Notes under the pieces: generated by a model | Databases searched by the model: none | What the model was told of the DNA's origin: nothing | The model's input: only the letters and a program-made list of their open reading frames with translations | Made by a program: the position numbers and the translations under genes | Shown here: positions 33,985 to 42,631 of the stretch, piece after piece | Layout of the letters: each line of letters begins with the position of its first letter | How positions within the stretch are numbered: position 1 is the stretch's first letter | Assembly: GCA_001799615.1 (NCBI GenBank) | Contig: MGTU01000031.1 | Location: forward strand, 1 to 64,000 | DNA from: Elusimicrobia bacterium GWA2_61_42 | GTDB lineage: Bacteria > Elusimicrobiota > Elusimicrobia > Elusimicrobiales > UBA9959 | Length of the DNA: 64,000 nucleotides | Direction of reading: 5' to 3'

Positions 33985-36891
33985 CTAGTTCCTGCCGAGC
34001 TCTTTCAGCTTGTCCTGATAGTCCTTTTCCAGCCGCTCGCGGGCTTCTTTGAAGCGGCGGGCCAGGTCCGCTTCGCGGGCGGCGTAGCTTTCCTGCAGCG
34101 CGGCTTCGCGCTTCTGCAGGCCGTTGACCAGCTGCTGTTCCTGTTCCAGTACCGCCTTCAGCTTGGCGCGTTCCGCTTCCAGCTGGGACGCCCGCATGCG
34201 CTGGCTGTCCTCGAGCTCTTTCTTGCGGGCCTCGAATTCGCCGCGCTGCTTGGCTTCCAGTTCTTCCAGCCGGGTGTTGTAGGCGGAGATGGTCTCTTTC
34301 AGCTGCCCGTTCTTGCGCTCCAGTTCCTCTTTCAGCCGGTTCACGTTCTCGGCCAGCGAGCGGTCCGTTTCAATGCGCGCCGACTTGTCCGAGAGCATGG
34401 CCTGGTAGCTGCTTTCCAGCTGGGCCTGGCGGGCCTCCATGGCTTTATCCTTGAGCTTGGCCGCTTCGCTCATGGCCGCCGTCACGTTGCGCTCCCGCTC
34501 CAGGAAGGCCGCCTCCATCTCTTTGCCCTGGTTGGCGAGGCGCGCGTCGAAGTCGTCTTTCATGAACTGCAGTTTGCGGAAATATTCGTCCTGGTCGGCC
34601 TTGCGGGCCTCGTCGGAGCGTTTGGAAAGGGCCGTGATCTGGCCAAGGTAGCTCTGCTCTATTTCCTTGAGCTTGTCTAAAAATTCTTTTTCCAGCGTCT
34701 GGCGCAGGTCGCGGGCCTTGGTCAGGTTCTCCTGGATGAGCTTCTGCCTTTCGCTCTCGCTTACGTCCAGCCTGCCGGTCAGCAGCTCGAGTTCACCGCG
34801 GGCGGCGGACAGGTCGCGCGCGGCGCCGGCGCTTTCGGCGGAGTTCTTCCCCAGGCTTTCTTCCAGGGCTTTTACGCGGGCGGCCAGATCCCGCTCCTTC
34901 AGCAGGAAGGCCTCTTCCAGGTGCCTGGCCGCGGCCCCGGCCGACTCTTCGGCGGCGGCGCGCAGCTCCAGCTCCCGGCCTTCGTAGAAATCTTTCAGCT
35001 CGGCTTCGCGGCCGGCGGCTTTTTTCCGCTCTTCTTCGCGAGCCGCGGCTTCCCTGGCCCTGGCCTCGGCCGCGCGCGCGTCGCGCTCTTCTTCCCAGCT
35101 GCGGCGCGCCGCTTCGGCCTGGGCTTTCAGGGTCTCTATATTGCGCTTGAAATTTTCGGTGACTTCCTCTTCCCTGGCCCGCAGGGTCTCCAGGAAGCCT
35201 TTCTCCAGCTCCGCCGCGCGCCCGTTGAGAGCTTCGCGCTCTTTTTCAACGGCCGCTTCCTTTATCTTAAGCTGGGCGGTAAGGCGGTCTTTTTCGGCCT
35301 GCAGGCGTTCGGCGTAGACCGCTTTTAAAGCCTCTTCGCGCTCCAGGGCTTCGGTTTTCAGCCGCGCCGCTTTGGTCTGCAGCTGTTCTTCCAGCCGCGC
35401 GCGCTCTTCCCCGAGGCGCGCCCGCTCCAGTTCAAGGGCCCCGTGCGTCTGCGAGTCGTGCGAGACCAGCGCGTCCTTGAGCCGCTTGTTCTCTTCCAGC
35501 AGGGATTTTTCCCGGGCCATGGCCGCGTCTTTCTGCGCGGTCAGCGTGGACCGCTGGAGGTCCATATCCTCGTATTTCCGGACAAGGCTGTTCTCCCTGA
35601 TCTTGAAGGATTCTTCCAGCGACTGGCGGAACAGGGCGTTGCGCTCTTCTAAAGTTTTTTCCAGTTCCTGCTGCTTCTGGGCCAGCAGCGCGCTGATCTG
35701 CGCGCGCAAAGCGGCCAGCTGCTGGCGCTCGGCGGCGGTCTTCGCTTCCCGTTCCTCTATGGCGCTGAGGCGCCGCTCGGATTCGGCCGCGAAGTCGGCC
35801 AGGTTGGCGGCGAAATGCTGCTCCAGGTCTTTTTCTTTCCTGGCCAGGGCGTCCTTCCTGCGGGCCTCTTCCGCTTTGAGCTCGCGGGCCAGCTGTTCGT
35901 GCTTTTCGGAAAGCTCCCTTTCGTGCGCCAGGTGCCTGGCCTGCAGTTCGCGCGAGGCTTTTTCCAGGGAGTTCTCTTTTTCGACGTAAAATTTTTTCAG
36001 TTCCGCGTATTTTTCTTCCCAGATCTTTTCCCGGTTGGCCAGTTCCTCGCGGGTCTTGGCCAGGGTATCCTCCAGGCGGGCGGTCCTGTCCAGGTACTCG
36101 GCCTGGGACGCGTCCAGCCTGCGGGCGGCCTTATCCTCCAGCAGTTTCTTGTTCTCCTCCAGCCAGGAGGCGTAATGCGCGTAGAGTTCCTTCTCCCGCG
36201 CGGAAAATTCGGAGTTAAGGCGGTCGTTGAGGGCTTTCAGCTCCTCCACCCGTTCACGGCGCATCTGGCTGCGGATCTCTTCCGCGGCCATGGCTTCCCT
36301 GCTCTGGTAGTCCGCCTCCTGCTGGCTGAGCTTCTGGCGCCAGAGTTCTTCCATCTGCCGGGCCCGCTCGCCCGCCTCTTTCTGGGCCGTTGAGCGCCCC
36401 AGTTTCAGCTCTTCTATGAAAGTTTCACGCTCGCTCTTGAAATCCGCTTCGCGCTCCTCTTCCCATTTGCGGAACAGCGTCTCCATTTCCAGGCGGAGGT
36501 TCTTCTTCTGCGCGGCCAGCTCGGCCTCTTTTTTTTCGATATCGGCTTTGAGCAGCGCGCGCTGGGCCTCGAACTCTTCTCGCTGGAGGCTGACCGCGTC
36601 GTCCAGCATCGCCTGGTATTTCTGCCAGAGCGCCGATTCTTTTTCCACCAGCAGGCGGGCCAGGCTCTGCTCGCGCTTGGCGATGCGGTCCTCCTGGGCG
36701 CGCATCAGCGCTTCGAACTCCTCTTCCTTGGCCTTGTTGTTGCGCTGCACTTCGTCGAAGCTGCGGGAACGCGTGGAGGCGAGCTCCAGCTCCTTCTCCC
36801 GGAGCTCCGAGGTCAGGCGCAGGATCATCTTGGCCGAATCCAGTTCGGTCTCTTTCAGGATGTCCTCGAAATCGTGTCCCGCGCCGTGCAT
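33985..36891 (-). CDS. giant coiled-coil protein B
   Basis: A 968-residue protein that is almost entirely charged alpha-helix, with Glu, Ala, Lys, Arg and Leu dominating and almost no Pro, Gly or Trp. Heptad-like phrases recur (REKELYAHYASWLEENKKLLEDKAARRL; EREEALKAVYAERLQAEKDRL). No signal peptide, membrane segment or ATPase head is seen, which excludes SMC/Rad50. Aromatic-spaced units (x-F/Y-x3-R/K-E) recur roughly every 20-25 residues. It starts one base after the stop of protein A (TGATATG), so the two are made together. A cytoskeletal or scaffold role is plausible; nothing proves it. Confidence 0.85.
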   Translation of the reverse strand: MHGAGHDFEDILKETELDSAKMILRLTSELREKELELASTRSRSFDEVQRNNKAKEEEFEALMRAQEDRIAKREQSLARLLVEKESALWQKYQAMLDDAVSLQREEFEAQRALLKADIEKKEAELAAQKKNLRLEMETLFRKWEEEREADFKSERETFIEELKLGRSTAQKEAGERARQMEELWRQKLSQQEADYQSREAMAAEEIRSQMRRERVEELKALNDRLNSEFSAREKELYAHYASWLEENKKLLEDKAARRLDASQAEYLDRTARLEDTLAKTREELANREKIWEEKYAELKKFYVEKENSLEKASRELQARHLAHERELSEKHEQLARELKAEEARRKDALARKEKDLEQHFAANLADFAAESERRLSAIEEREAKTAAERQQLAALRAQISALLAQKQQELEKTLEERNALFRQSLEESFKIRENSLVRKYEDMDLQRSTLTAQKDAAMAREKSLLEENKRLKDALVSHDSQTHGALELERARLGEERARLEEQLQTKAARLKTEALEREEALKAVYAERLQAEKDRLTAQLKIKEAAVEKEREALNGRAAELEKGFLETLRAREEEVTENFKRNIETLKAQAEAARRSWEEERDARAAEARAREAAAREEERKKAAGREAELKDFYEGRELELRAAAEESAGAAARHLEEAFLLKERDLAARVKALEESLGKNSAESAGAARDLSAARGELELLTGRLDVSESERQKLIQENLTKARDLRQTLEKEFLDKLKEIEQSYLGQITALSKRSDEARKADQDEYFRKLQFMKDDFDARLANQGKEMEAAFLERERNVTAAMSEAAKLKDKAMEARQAQLESSYQAMLSDKSARIETDRSLAENVNRLKEELERKNGQLKETISAYNTRLEELEAKQRGEFEARKKELEDSQRMRASQLEAERAKLKAVLEQEQQLVNGLQKREAALQESYAAREADLARRFKEARERLEKDYQDKLKELGRN

Positions 36892-36892
36892 A

Positions 36893-39800
36893 TCAGTCGT
36901 GGCCCCCGTTCTTCGTCCGCTCGGCCGCCAGCCGGCTCTTTTCCTCTTCCAGTTCGCGGAACTTGGCGGCCAGCCCGGCTTCCAGCTCGGCCCGCAGCTT
37001 ATCCAGCGCGGCGCGGCTGCGCTCCAGTTCGGCGTAATAATTCTTTTCCAGCTCGTCCTTCCTGACGGAGAACTCTTCCTCGCGGCGCAGCCTGTCGGCG
37101 CGGTGTTTGGCCAGTTCCTCGTCGAATTTCTGGCCGAGGGCGGCTTCCTTCTTTTCGAAATCCGCCCTGAGCGCCTGGCGTTCGGAGTTCAGGAGGTCCA
37201 GTTTCTTGGATTCCCAGACGCTCCTTTCGGCCTGGTGCTGCGCCTGGAGCTTTTCCGCGAACTCGGCGTACTTGCGGTCGAGCTCCTTCTCCCTGCGCGC
37301 CATGGCGTTCTCCAGTTCCTGGCGGCGCTTCTCCAGGGACTTGTCGGCGGCGGCCATCGCGTTCTTTTCACGGGCCATGAATTCGGCTTCCAGGCGCGCC
37401 TGCCTGTCGGAAACGGAGGAGGCCAGCGCCTGCTCCCTGCTCTTGATCTTGGTTTCGAAAGCGGCTTTGCGGCCCTCGAATTCGAGTTCCAGTTTTTCGA
37501 TCTCGTCCTGCAGGCGCTGCTTCATGGCGGTTTCCGCGGCTTTGAATTTTTCATCGAACCTGGCCTGCAGCTGCAGCTCTTTGTCCCTCAGGCCGGAAAG
37601 GCGCTCCTCGTATTCGCGGTCCAGCACCTCGCGGTGCGCGTTGAGGGCCTTGTACATTTCCTCTTTCGCGGCCGACAGCTTGCCGAACAATTCGTGCTCT
37701 TTGGCCTGCGTTTCGCGCTGCAGCTTCAGCTTCAGTTCGCTGTGGTGCTGCTCCAGGGTGTTCCTGTGCCTGTCCAGATCGGCTTCCCGCTCCGTCAGCC
37801 GCAGTTCGCCTTCGCGGAGGAGCTCCCCGGCGCGGGCCTTCTCCTGGCTGACGCGCCGTTCGGCGGCCAGTTCCAGCTCGCGGACCTTGTCGGCGTGCGC
37901 GGCCTCCTGGGCGGTCATTTCCTCCACCACTTGCAGGCGCGCCCGCTCGGCCTCGGCGGCCCTTTCGGAATATTGGCTTGCCAGGACCGCCCGTTCCGCG
38001 GCGGCCCGGTCGTTGAAGGCCTTCTCGGCTTCTTCCAGCCTGGCCTGGTGCCTTTCCTTAAGTTCCTCTTCGCGTTTCAGGAATTTGGCTTCCAGGGTTT
38101 TGTTGTAAGCCTCGCCATCGGTCCTGAGGGCCGCGGCTTTCGCTTCGAGCTCGCGCTGGCCGGCGGCCGCCTGTTCGCGCAGGCGCGCTTTTTCGGCTTC
38201 CAGCTCTTTCTTCAGCTCCCCGGCTTTGGCGGCCAGGTCCGCTTTCAGGGCCGTTTCGGCCTGCGACTCTTTCTGGGCGTAATTCAGTTTCAGCTCGTCT
38301 TCGAAATGCGACAGCTTCTTGTGGAGGAGGGCGCGGTGCCCCTCGAATTCGGCTTTAAGCTTTTCTTTTTCCTCGTGCAGCGCGGCTTCCTTCTCCAGGC
38401 GCCATTCGTCCTCGCGCTCCAGCCACTCGGCCTTCAGCCTGCGCTGTACCGTGGCCACGCGGGTTTCAAGAGCCTTCTCCTTCATCACGTAGGCTTCTTC
38501 CAGGCCGGCCCGCAGGCTTTCGAGCCGCTCGGCGTGGCTGGCGTCCAGCGCCTTGCGGGCTTCGTCGGAGGCGGCCTGCTGGCGCGCCATCCAGGCGTTC
38601 TGCTCTTCCAGGAGGACGGCGCGCAAAGCTTCCTCGCGGGCGCGCATTTCGCCTTCCACTTTTTCGCGGAAACCTTTAAATTCGGCTTCTTTGGCCGCGG
38701 CGAGTTCTTCCTCGCGCTGCTTGAACCCGGCTTCCAGGCGGGCGGCGGTCTTCAGGGCGTCCGCGTCCGCCTGGGCGCGGCTATCCGACGCCAGGCGTTC
38801 CCAGTGAGCGCGGGCCTCTTCCAGGGCCTTGTCGTACCTGGCGCGGGTTTCTTCCTCGCGCTTTTTGACCAGCTCCACCAGCTGGCCTTCCATTTCCAGG
38901 CGCAGGTCCACGTATTCCTGTTCCCGCTTCTCCACGTAAGCCTTCATGCGCCCGCGCAGGGCCTCCAGCTCGTTCTCGGCGGCGGCCTTGTGGGCGGCTA
39001 GTTCGGCGCGCTTGTCCTCTTCGGAGCGCGCTATGCGTTCTGAAAAATCTTTCTCCAGGGCGGCTTGCCTGGCTTCAAAAGCCGCCTGCCTTTCGGCCAG
39101 GCGGGCTTCGGCGGCGGCGACGGCCGCGGCTTCCCTGCGGGAGGCGGCTTCCTCGATTTCCCTGCGCCGGGCTTCCAGCTCTTTGGCGGCCGCGGCCTGC
39201 CTGGCGGCGCTGGTTTCTTCCAGTTCCTGGCGGCGGGCTTCCAGCCCGCTGTCGGCTTCGGCCTTCAGGGCCTCCAGCTTCTCAAAGCGTTCGTCTTCCA
39301 GCTGTTTGCGGAATTTTTCCAGCTGGGCTTCCTTCTGCTCGTGCAGTTTCGAAAGTTCGGTCACCTTTATCTCGTAGCGTTCGCGCAGCGCCAGTTCTTC
39401 CTGCTCGGCGCGCAGGCGGGAGGTCGCCAGCAGCTCCCGCTCGAGGCGCTCGTATTTCTCGTGCAGCGCGGTTTCCCTGCCGGCCAGGTTGTCCTGGTGC
39501 TTGGTGAGAAGGGTGTTGAGTTCCGCCTCTTTCAGTTCGGAGGCTTTCCTGAGCTCGTCCATCATCGCGAGTTTCACGCGGCCTATTTCCGCTTCGCGGG
39601 AGGCCAGCTCGTTCTTGAGGGCCAGCACTTCCTTTTCCAGCTGGGCGCGGGCGGACCTCCAGTTGGCGGTCTCTTCGTTCAGGATCTGGTCGCGCAGCTT
39701 GGCCTTCAGGTCCAGCTCCATGGCGGTCTGGGTCTTCCAGTTCTCTTCCCAGGTCTTTATGGTGCCCTGCCATTTCTTGAGGACTTCAGTTTTCTGCTCC

Positions 39801-39970
39801 ACCTGCTCGGTGAGGGAGCGGTTGATGCCGGTCTTGCTGCGGTTATCCTCGCGCAGGCGGCCGACCTCTTCCTGCAGGCCGTGGATCTTTTCCACGGCCC
39901 AGCGAAGGGCCAGCTTGGCGGTCTCCACGTCCGTTATGGTGGACGGGTCTAGTTTGGGTTCCTGCTCCAT
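36893..39970 (-). CDS. giant coiled-coil protein A
   Basis: A 1025-residue cytoplasmic coiled-coil protein, first of the pair. The N-terminal 60 residues are less repetitive (STITDVETAKLALRWAVEKI) and may be a small head; the rest is uninterrupted charged helix with phrases such as ALREREEELKERHQARLEEAEKAFNDR and repeated FxxxExALE units. It resembles protein B in composition and repeat style, so an old duplication is likely. Start supported by GGAGG eight bases upstream. No orthologous family recognised; long bacterial filament formers such as Scy, FilP and CfpA are only general analogies. Confidence 0.85.
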   Translation of the reverse strand: MEQEPKLDPSTITDVETAKLALRWAVEKIHGLQEEVGRLREDNRSKTGINRSLTEQVEQKTEVLKKWQGTIKTWEENWKTQTAMELDLKAKLRDQILNEETANWRSARAQLEKEVLALKNELASREAEIGRVKLAMMDELRKASELKEAELNTLLTKHQDNLAGRETALHEKYERLERELLATSRLRAEQEELALRERYEIKVTELSKLHEQKEAQLEKFRKQLEDERFEKLEALKAEADSGLEARRQELEETSAARQAAAAKELEARRREIEEAASRREAAAVAAAEARLAERQAAFEARQAALEKDFSERIARSEEDKRAELAAHKAAAENELEALRGRMKAYVEKREQEYVDLRLEMEGQLVELVKKREEETRARYDKALEEARAHWERLASDSRAQADADALKTAARLEAGFKQREEELAAAKEAEFKGFREKVEGEMRAREEALRAVLLEEQNAWMARQQAASDEARKALDASHAERLESLRAGLEEAYVMKEKALETRVATVQRRLKAEWLEREDEWRLEKEAALHEEKEKLKAEFEGHRALLHKKLSHFEDELKLNYAQKESQAETALKADLAAKAGELKKELEAEKARLREQAAAGQRELEAKAAALRTDGEAYNKTLEAKFLKREEELKERHQARLEEAEKAFNDRAAAERAVLASQYSERAAEAERARLQVVEEMTAQEAAHADKVRELELAAERRVSQEKARAGELLREGELRLTEREADLDRHRNTLEQHHSELKLKLQRETQAKEHELFGKLSAAKEEMYKALNAHREVLDREYEERLSGLRDKELQLQARFDEKFKAAETAMKQRLQDEIEKLELEFEGRKAAFETKIKSREQALASSVSDRQARLEAEFMAREKNAMAAADKSLEKRRQELENAMARREKELDRKYAEFAEKLQAQHQAERSVWESKKLDLLNSERQALRADFEKKEAALGQKFDEELAKHRADRLRREEEFSVRKDELEKNYYAELERSRAALDKLRAELEAGLAAKFRELEEEKSRLAAERTKNGGHD

Positions 39971-40231
39971 CTTAAAGCCTCCGGCTGATTCTGCGAAATC
40001 TCATGACGAGACGAAAATAGAAATAGGGAAATTTATATAAAATCCCTTGTTACATTAAGGAAATTATACAAAAGGCATGTTTATAAAATATTAAATTCTT
40101 GTTGCCGGGTTGGGGCGCGGGGTGAAATCGCGCGCGGGGCCGGGGGGGGGGGAAGGTCCGCGGCTTATACAAATAACTCAGGCCGCCCCGCCTGGGCGGC
40201 CTTGAAAGAAACGAAGAAAGTCCCGTAAGGG
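39971..40231 (-). promoter_or_regulatory. AT-rich promoter region of the coiled-coil operon and rpmB 3' hairpin
   Basis: From 40008 to 40100 the DNA is sharply AT-rich against its surroundings. A minus-strand TATAAT (40068-40063) would give a leader of about 86 bases. Further left-hand TATATAAAT is a second candidate. At 40180-40203 GGCCGCC/GGCGGCC forms a hairpin after rpmB without a good T-run. A run of eleven G lies at 40142-40152. Confidence 0.5.
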
Positions 40232-40426
40232 TTATTTAAGCGCGCGTACTGCTTTGCCGCTCTTTATGCAGATGGTGCAGACGTAGACAGACTGGGTCTT
40301 GCCGTCGAGCGCCACTTTCTGTTTCTGAAGGTTGGGCTTGAAAAGCCGTTTGGTAGCCCTGTTGGAATGGCTGTAGGAGTTACCGGAAACGGGCTTCTTG
40401 CCGCAAAGTTCGCATTTGTAAGACAT
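40232..40426 (-). CDS. rpmB: 50S ribosomal protein L28
   Basis: A 64-residue L28 with a zinc-ribbon style: CELCGKKP at the N-terminus and CTICIKSGK near the C-terminus give four cysteines. The central NSYSHSNRATKRLFKPNLQKQKV is the conserved rRNA-binding region. Start at MSYKCELCG. There is no ribosome-binding site at normal distance; the -10 box is six bases before the ATG. Confidence 0.95.
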   Translation of the reverse strand: MSYKCELCGKKPVSGNSYSHSNRATKRLFKPNLQKQKVALDGKTQSVYVCTICIKSGKAVRALK

Positions 40427-40438
40427 GCCTTTATTATA
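40427..40438 (-). promoter_or_regulatory. rpmB -10 element, leaderless
   Basis: Minus-strand TATAAT (40438-40433), six bases (AAAGGC), ATG at 40426. With a 17-base spacer the -35 is TTTCTA, a weak match. A divergent TAGAAT at 40467-40472 serves the yjbQ-like gene, which has a normal leader with GGGGAAAG. Confidence 0.62.
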
Positions 40439-40511
40439 CCAAATCGCACGTCCCATAGAAAGTTGGTAGAATATCGGTGTCTGGTCAAATCCGGTTTTTT
40501 GGGGGGGAAAG

Positions 40512-40928
40512 ATGAAGTCCCATACTGCGTACCTGTCCTATAACACTCCCGAGCGCTGCGCCATAGTCAATATAACGTCCGCCGTGGAGGCCGAACTGGC
40601 CAAAAGCGGCATAAAAGAGGGGCTTTGCCTGGTGAACTCCATGCACATCACCTCCAGCGTCTTCATAAACGACAATGAACCCGGCCTGCACAAGGATTTC
40701 CTGGCCTGGACTGAGAAACTCGCCCCTTATGCCCCGGAGGGCTACCAGCATAACCTGGCCGGCGAGGATAACGGCGACGCCCACCTGAAGCGCACCCTCA
40801 TGGGCCGCGAGGTGGTGGTGGCCGTCACGGACGGCGAACTGGATTTCGGGCCGTGGGAGCGGATCTTCTACGGGGAATTCGACGGGCGGCGCGACAAGCG
40901 CCTCCTGATAAAAATAATAGGCGAATGA
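40512..40928 (+). CDS. YjbQ/UPF0047 family protein
   Basis: A 138-residue member of the YjbQ family (secondary thiamine-phosphate synthase-like). Motifs: [76 protein letters not shown], with the metal-binding histidines of the family. The E. coli protein has weak thiamine phosphate synthase activity, but the true role is not settled. A GGGGGAAAG ribosome-binding site precedes the ATG. It leads a run of plus-strand genes. Confidence 0.92.
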   Translation: MKSHTAYLSYNTPERCAIVNITSAVEAELAKSGIKEGLCLVNSMHITSSVFINDNEPGLHKDFLAWTEKLAPYAPEGYQHNLAGEDNGDAHLKRTLMGREVVVAVTDGELDFGPWERIFYGEFDGRRDKRLLIKIIGE

Positions 40929-40938
40929 GGCTGAACCT

Positions 40939-41316
40939 ATGAAAAGGCGCATCTACTACTACGACACGGACACCAGCGGCGCGGTTTATCACGCCAACTA
41001 CCTGAAATACCTCGAGGAGGCGCGTTCCGAATACCTGGAAGCGCGCGGCCTGACGGTAAAAGGCCTGCTCGCCGAGGGCGTCGGCTTCGCGGTGCGGCGC
41101 CAGGAAATGGAGTATAAGTTCCCGGCGTTCTACGGCGACACGCTGGAGATCGAGACCTCGGTCAGGGAACATACCCCTTACCGCATAGTTTTCGCCTACA
41201 CGCTGAGCAACCAGGACGGCCGCCTGATCGGCAAGGCGGAGACCGACCTGGTCTGCGTCGGGCGCGACCTGAAACTCATAGAGATCCCGGGCAAGGTGAA
41301 GGAAAAACTGGCCTGA
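40939..41316 (+). CDS. YbgC/FadM-type acyl-CoA thioesterase
   Basis: A 125-residue hot-dog fold thioesterase. The family signature YYDTDTSGAVYHANYLKYLEEAR includes the catalytic Asp and the following His/Asn region. It hydrolyses acyl-CoA thioesters in the cytoplasm. It follows the YjbQ-like gene by 10 bases. A link to the Tol-Pal system, common for YbgC, cannot be shown here because tol genes are absent. Confidence 0.9.
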   Translation: MKRRIYYYDTDTSGAVYHANYLKYLEEARSEYLEARGLTVKGLLAEGVGFAVRRQEMEYKFPAFYGDTLEIETSVREHTPYRIVFAYTLSNQDGRLIGKAETDLVCVGRDLKLIEIPGKVKEKLA

Positions 41317-41347
41317 GGAACGGCCGGCCCGCTCCGGGCAAACTTTG

Positions 41348-41362
41348 TAGAATATGGCTGCG
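41348..41362 (+). promoter_or_regulatory. -10 element before the GT39-type gene
   Basis: TAGAAT (41348-41353) is directly followed by ATGGCTGCG and a second in-frame ATG at 41363. If it is a promoter, the first ATG cannot be in the mRNA and the 41363 ATG would be nearly leaderless. Confidence 0.4.
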
Positions 41363-42631
41363 ATGCTGAAAGCTATACTTAAAAACCGCGTTGTCCTCGC
41401 CGTTTTCCTCCTAGCCCTGGCCGTCAGGCTTTTTTACGTCCTGGGCAACCCGCCCGGGGCGCTGGCCGGAGATGCGGTGGAATACGACGCCATAGGCTGG
41501 AACCTCGCCTCCGGCTCGGGTTTCTCCATGGAGCCCGGGATCCCCACGCCCGTGCGCGCGCCGGGCTACCCGTTCTTCCTCGCCGCCGTTTACCTCGTCT
41601 TCGGGCATTCCCCTTACGCCGCCGTGCTGCTGCAGGCCCTGCTGGGGGCGCTGTGCTGCCTGCTGGTCTTCGACATCGGGGCTGCTTTCCTGGAGCGCCG
41701 GACCGCCGCGCTGGGCGCCGGCCTTTACGCGCTGTACCCCGTGGGCGCCGTTTATTGCGGCCTCCTGCTTTCGGAAACCCTCTTCACCTTTTTCTTTCTT
41801 TGTTCGCTGTCTTTGTTCCTCCGCTCCGGCCGGGGCGCGCGCCCGGCTTTGCTGGCGCTGGCCGCCTTCGCACTGGGCCTGGCCACGCTGACGCGGCCCA
41901 CCACCATGCTTTTCCCGGCGGCTTTCGTCCTGGCGCTGCTGCCGGATTGGAAAAGGACCCTGCGCGGGGCGGTGATAACCGCGGTTTTCTTTTCGGCCGC
42001 GCTGGCCCCGTGGGCCCTGCGCAATTACCGCAGCTTCGGCGTGTTCATGCCGGTGGCTACCGGCGGTTCCATCTGCCTCTACGCCACGGGCGAAGAAGCC
42101 GCCGGGCTGACCCCAAGCTACGACTTTTCCAACGCCCTGGCCCGGCGCGCGGCGCTGACGGCCGGCGGCTGGCGCAGCGGGGAAACGGAGCCGAACATAA
42201 CCGCCGACCGGGAGATCAAGGCGGACGGCCTGAGGATGATAAAGGAAAACCCGGGCGCTTATTTCCGCCTGGTCCTTCGCCGCATGCCCAGGTACTGGTT
42301 CTCCAGCCATTCCTCGGTTTTCGGCGTAGACCTGCCGCTGGGCGAGTACCGGGCGCGCGGGGAGTACCTGCCGGTGCTGTTTCGGCTGGCCCTTATCGGC
42401 CTGCATTTCGGCCTGGCCGCGCTGGCCGTGTGGGGCATGGCGCTGTGCCGCGCCTCCTTCGCCGGCTGGTCGGTGCTGCTGCTGGTCCTGGTCTATTTCA
42501 ACATGCACGCCCTGTTCGACATGTGTCCGAGGTACCTGGTCCCCGTCTATCCTTACCTGCTGGTTTTCTGCGCGGTCCCGCTGGCGCGGCTGTATGACGC
42601 TTTCCGGCCCGGTGCGAAGGCTCAACTATGA
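41363..42631 (+). CDS. GT39/ArnT-like membrane glycosyltransferase
   Basis: A 422-residue polytopic protein of the dolichyl-phosphate-mannose mannosyltransferase superfamily. The catalytic Asp motif is GDAVEYDAIGWNLASGSG just after the first helix; TPVRAPGYPFFLA and ATLTRPTTMLFPAAF follow, with roughly ten hydrophobic helices. It would transfer a sugar from a lipid-phosphate donor outside the inner membrane. ATG at 41354 in the same frame is an alternative start. Its end overlaps the next gene by four bases (ATGA). Confidence 0.85.
   Translation: MLKAILKNRVVLAVFLLALAVRLFYVLGNPPGALAGDAVEYDAIGWNLASGSGFSMEPGIPTPVRAPGYPFFLAAVYLVFGHSPYAAVLLQALLGALCCLLVFDIGAAFLERRTAALGAGLYALYPVGAVYCGLLLSETLFTFFFLCSLSLFLRSGRGARPALLALAAFALGLATLTRPTTMLFPAAFVLALLPDWKRTLRGAVITAVFFSAALAPWALRNYRSFGVFMPVATGGSICLYATGEEAAGLTPSYDFSNALARRAALTAGGWRSGETEPNITADREIKADGLRMIKENPGAYFRLVLRRMPRYWFSSHSSVFGVDLPLGEYRARGEYLPVLFRLALIGLHFGLAALAVWGMALCRASFAGWSVLLLVLVYFNMHALFDMCPRYLVPVYPYLLVFCAVPLARLYDAFRPGAKAQL

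Noticed and set aside
36416-39001. 861-codon open frame on the plus strand
   Set aside because: It is antisense to the coiled-coil genes; the Ser/Phe/Leu-rich product mirrors their Glu/Ala/Lys codons and lacks a start with a ribosome-binding site.
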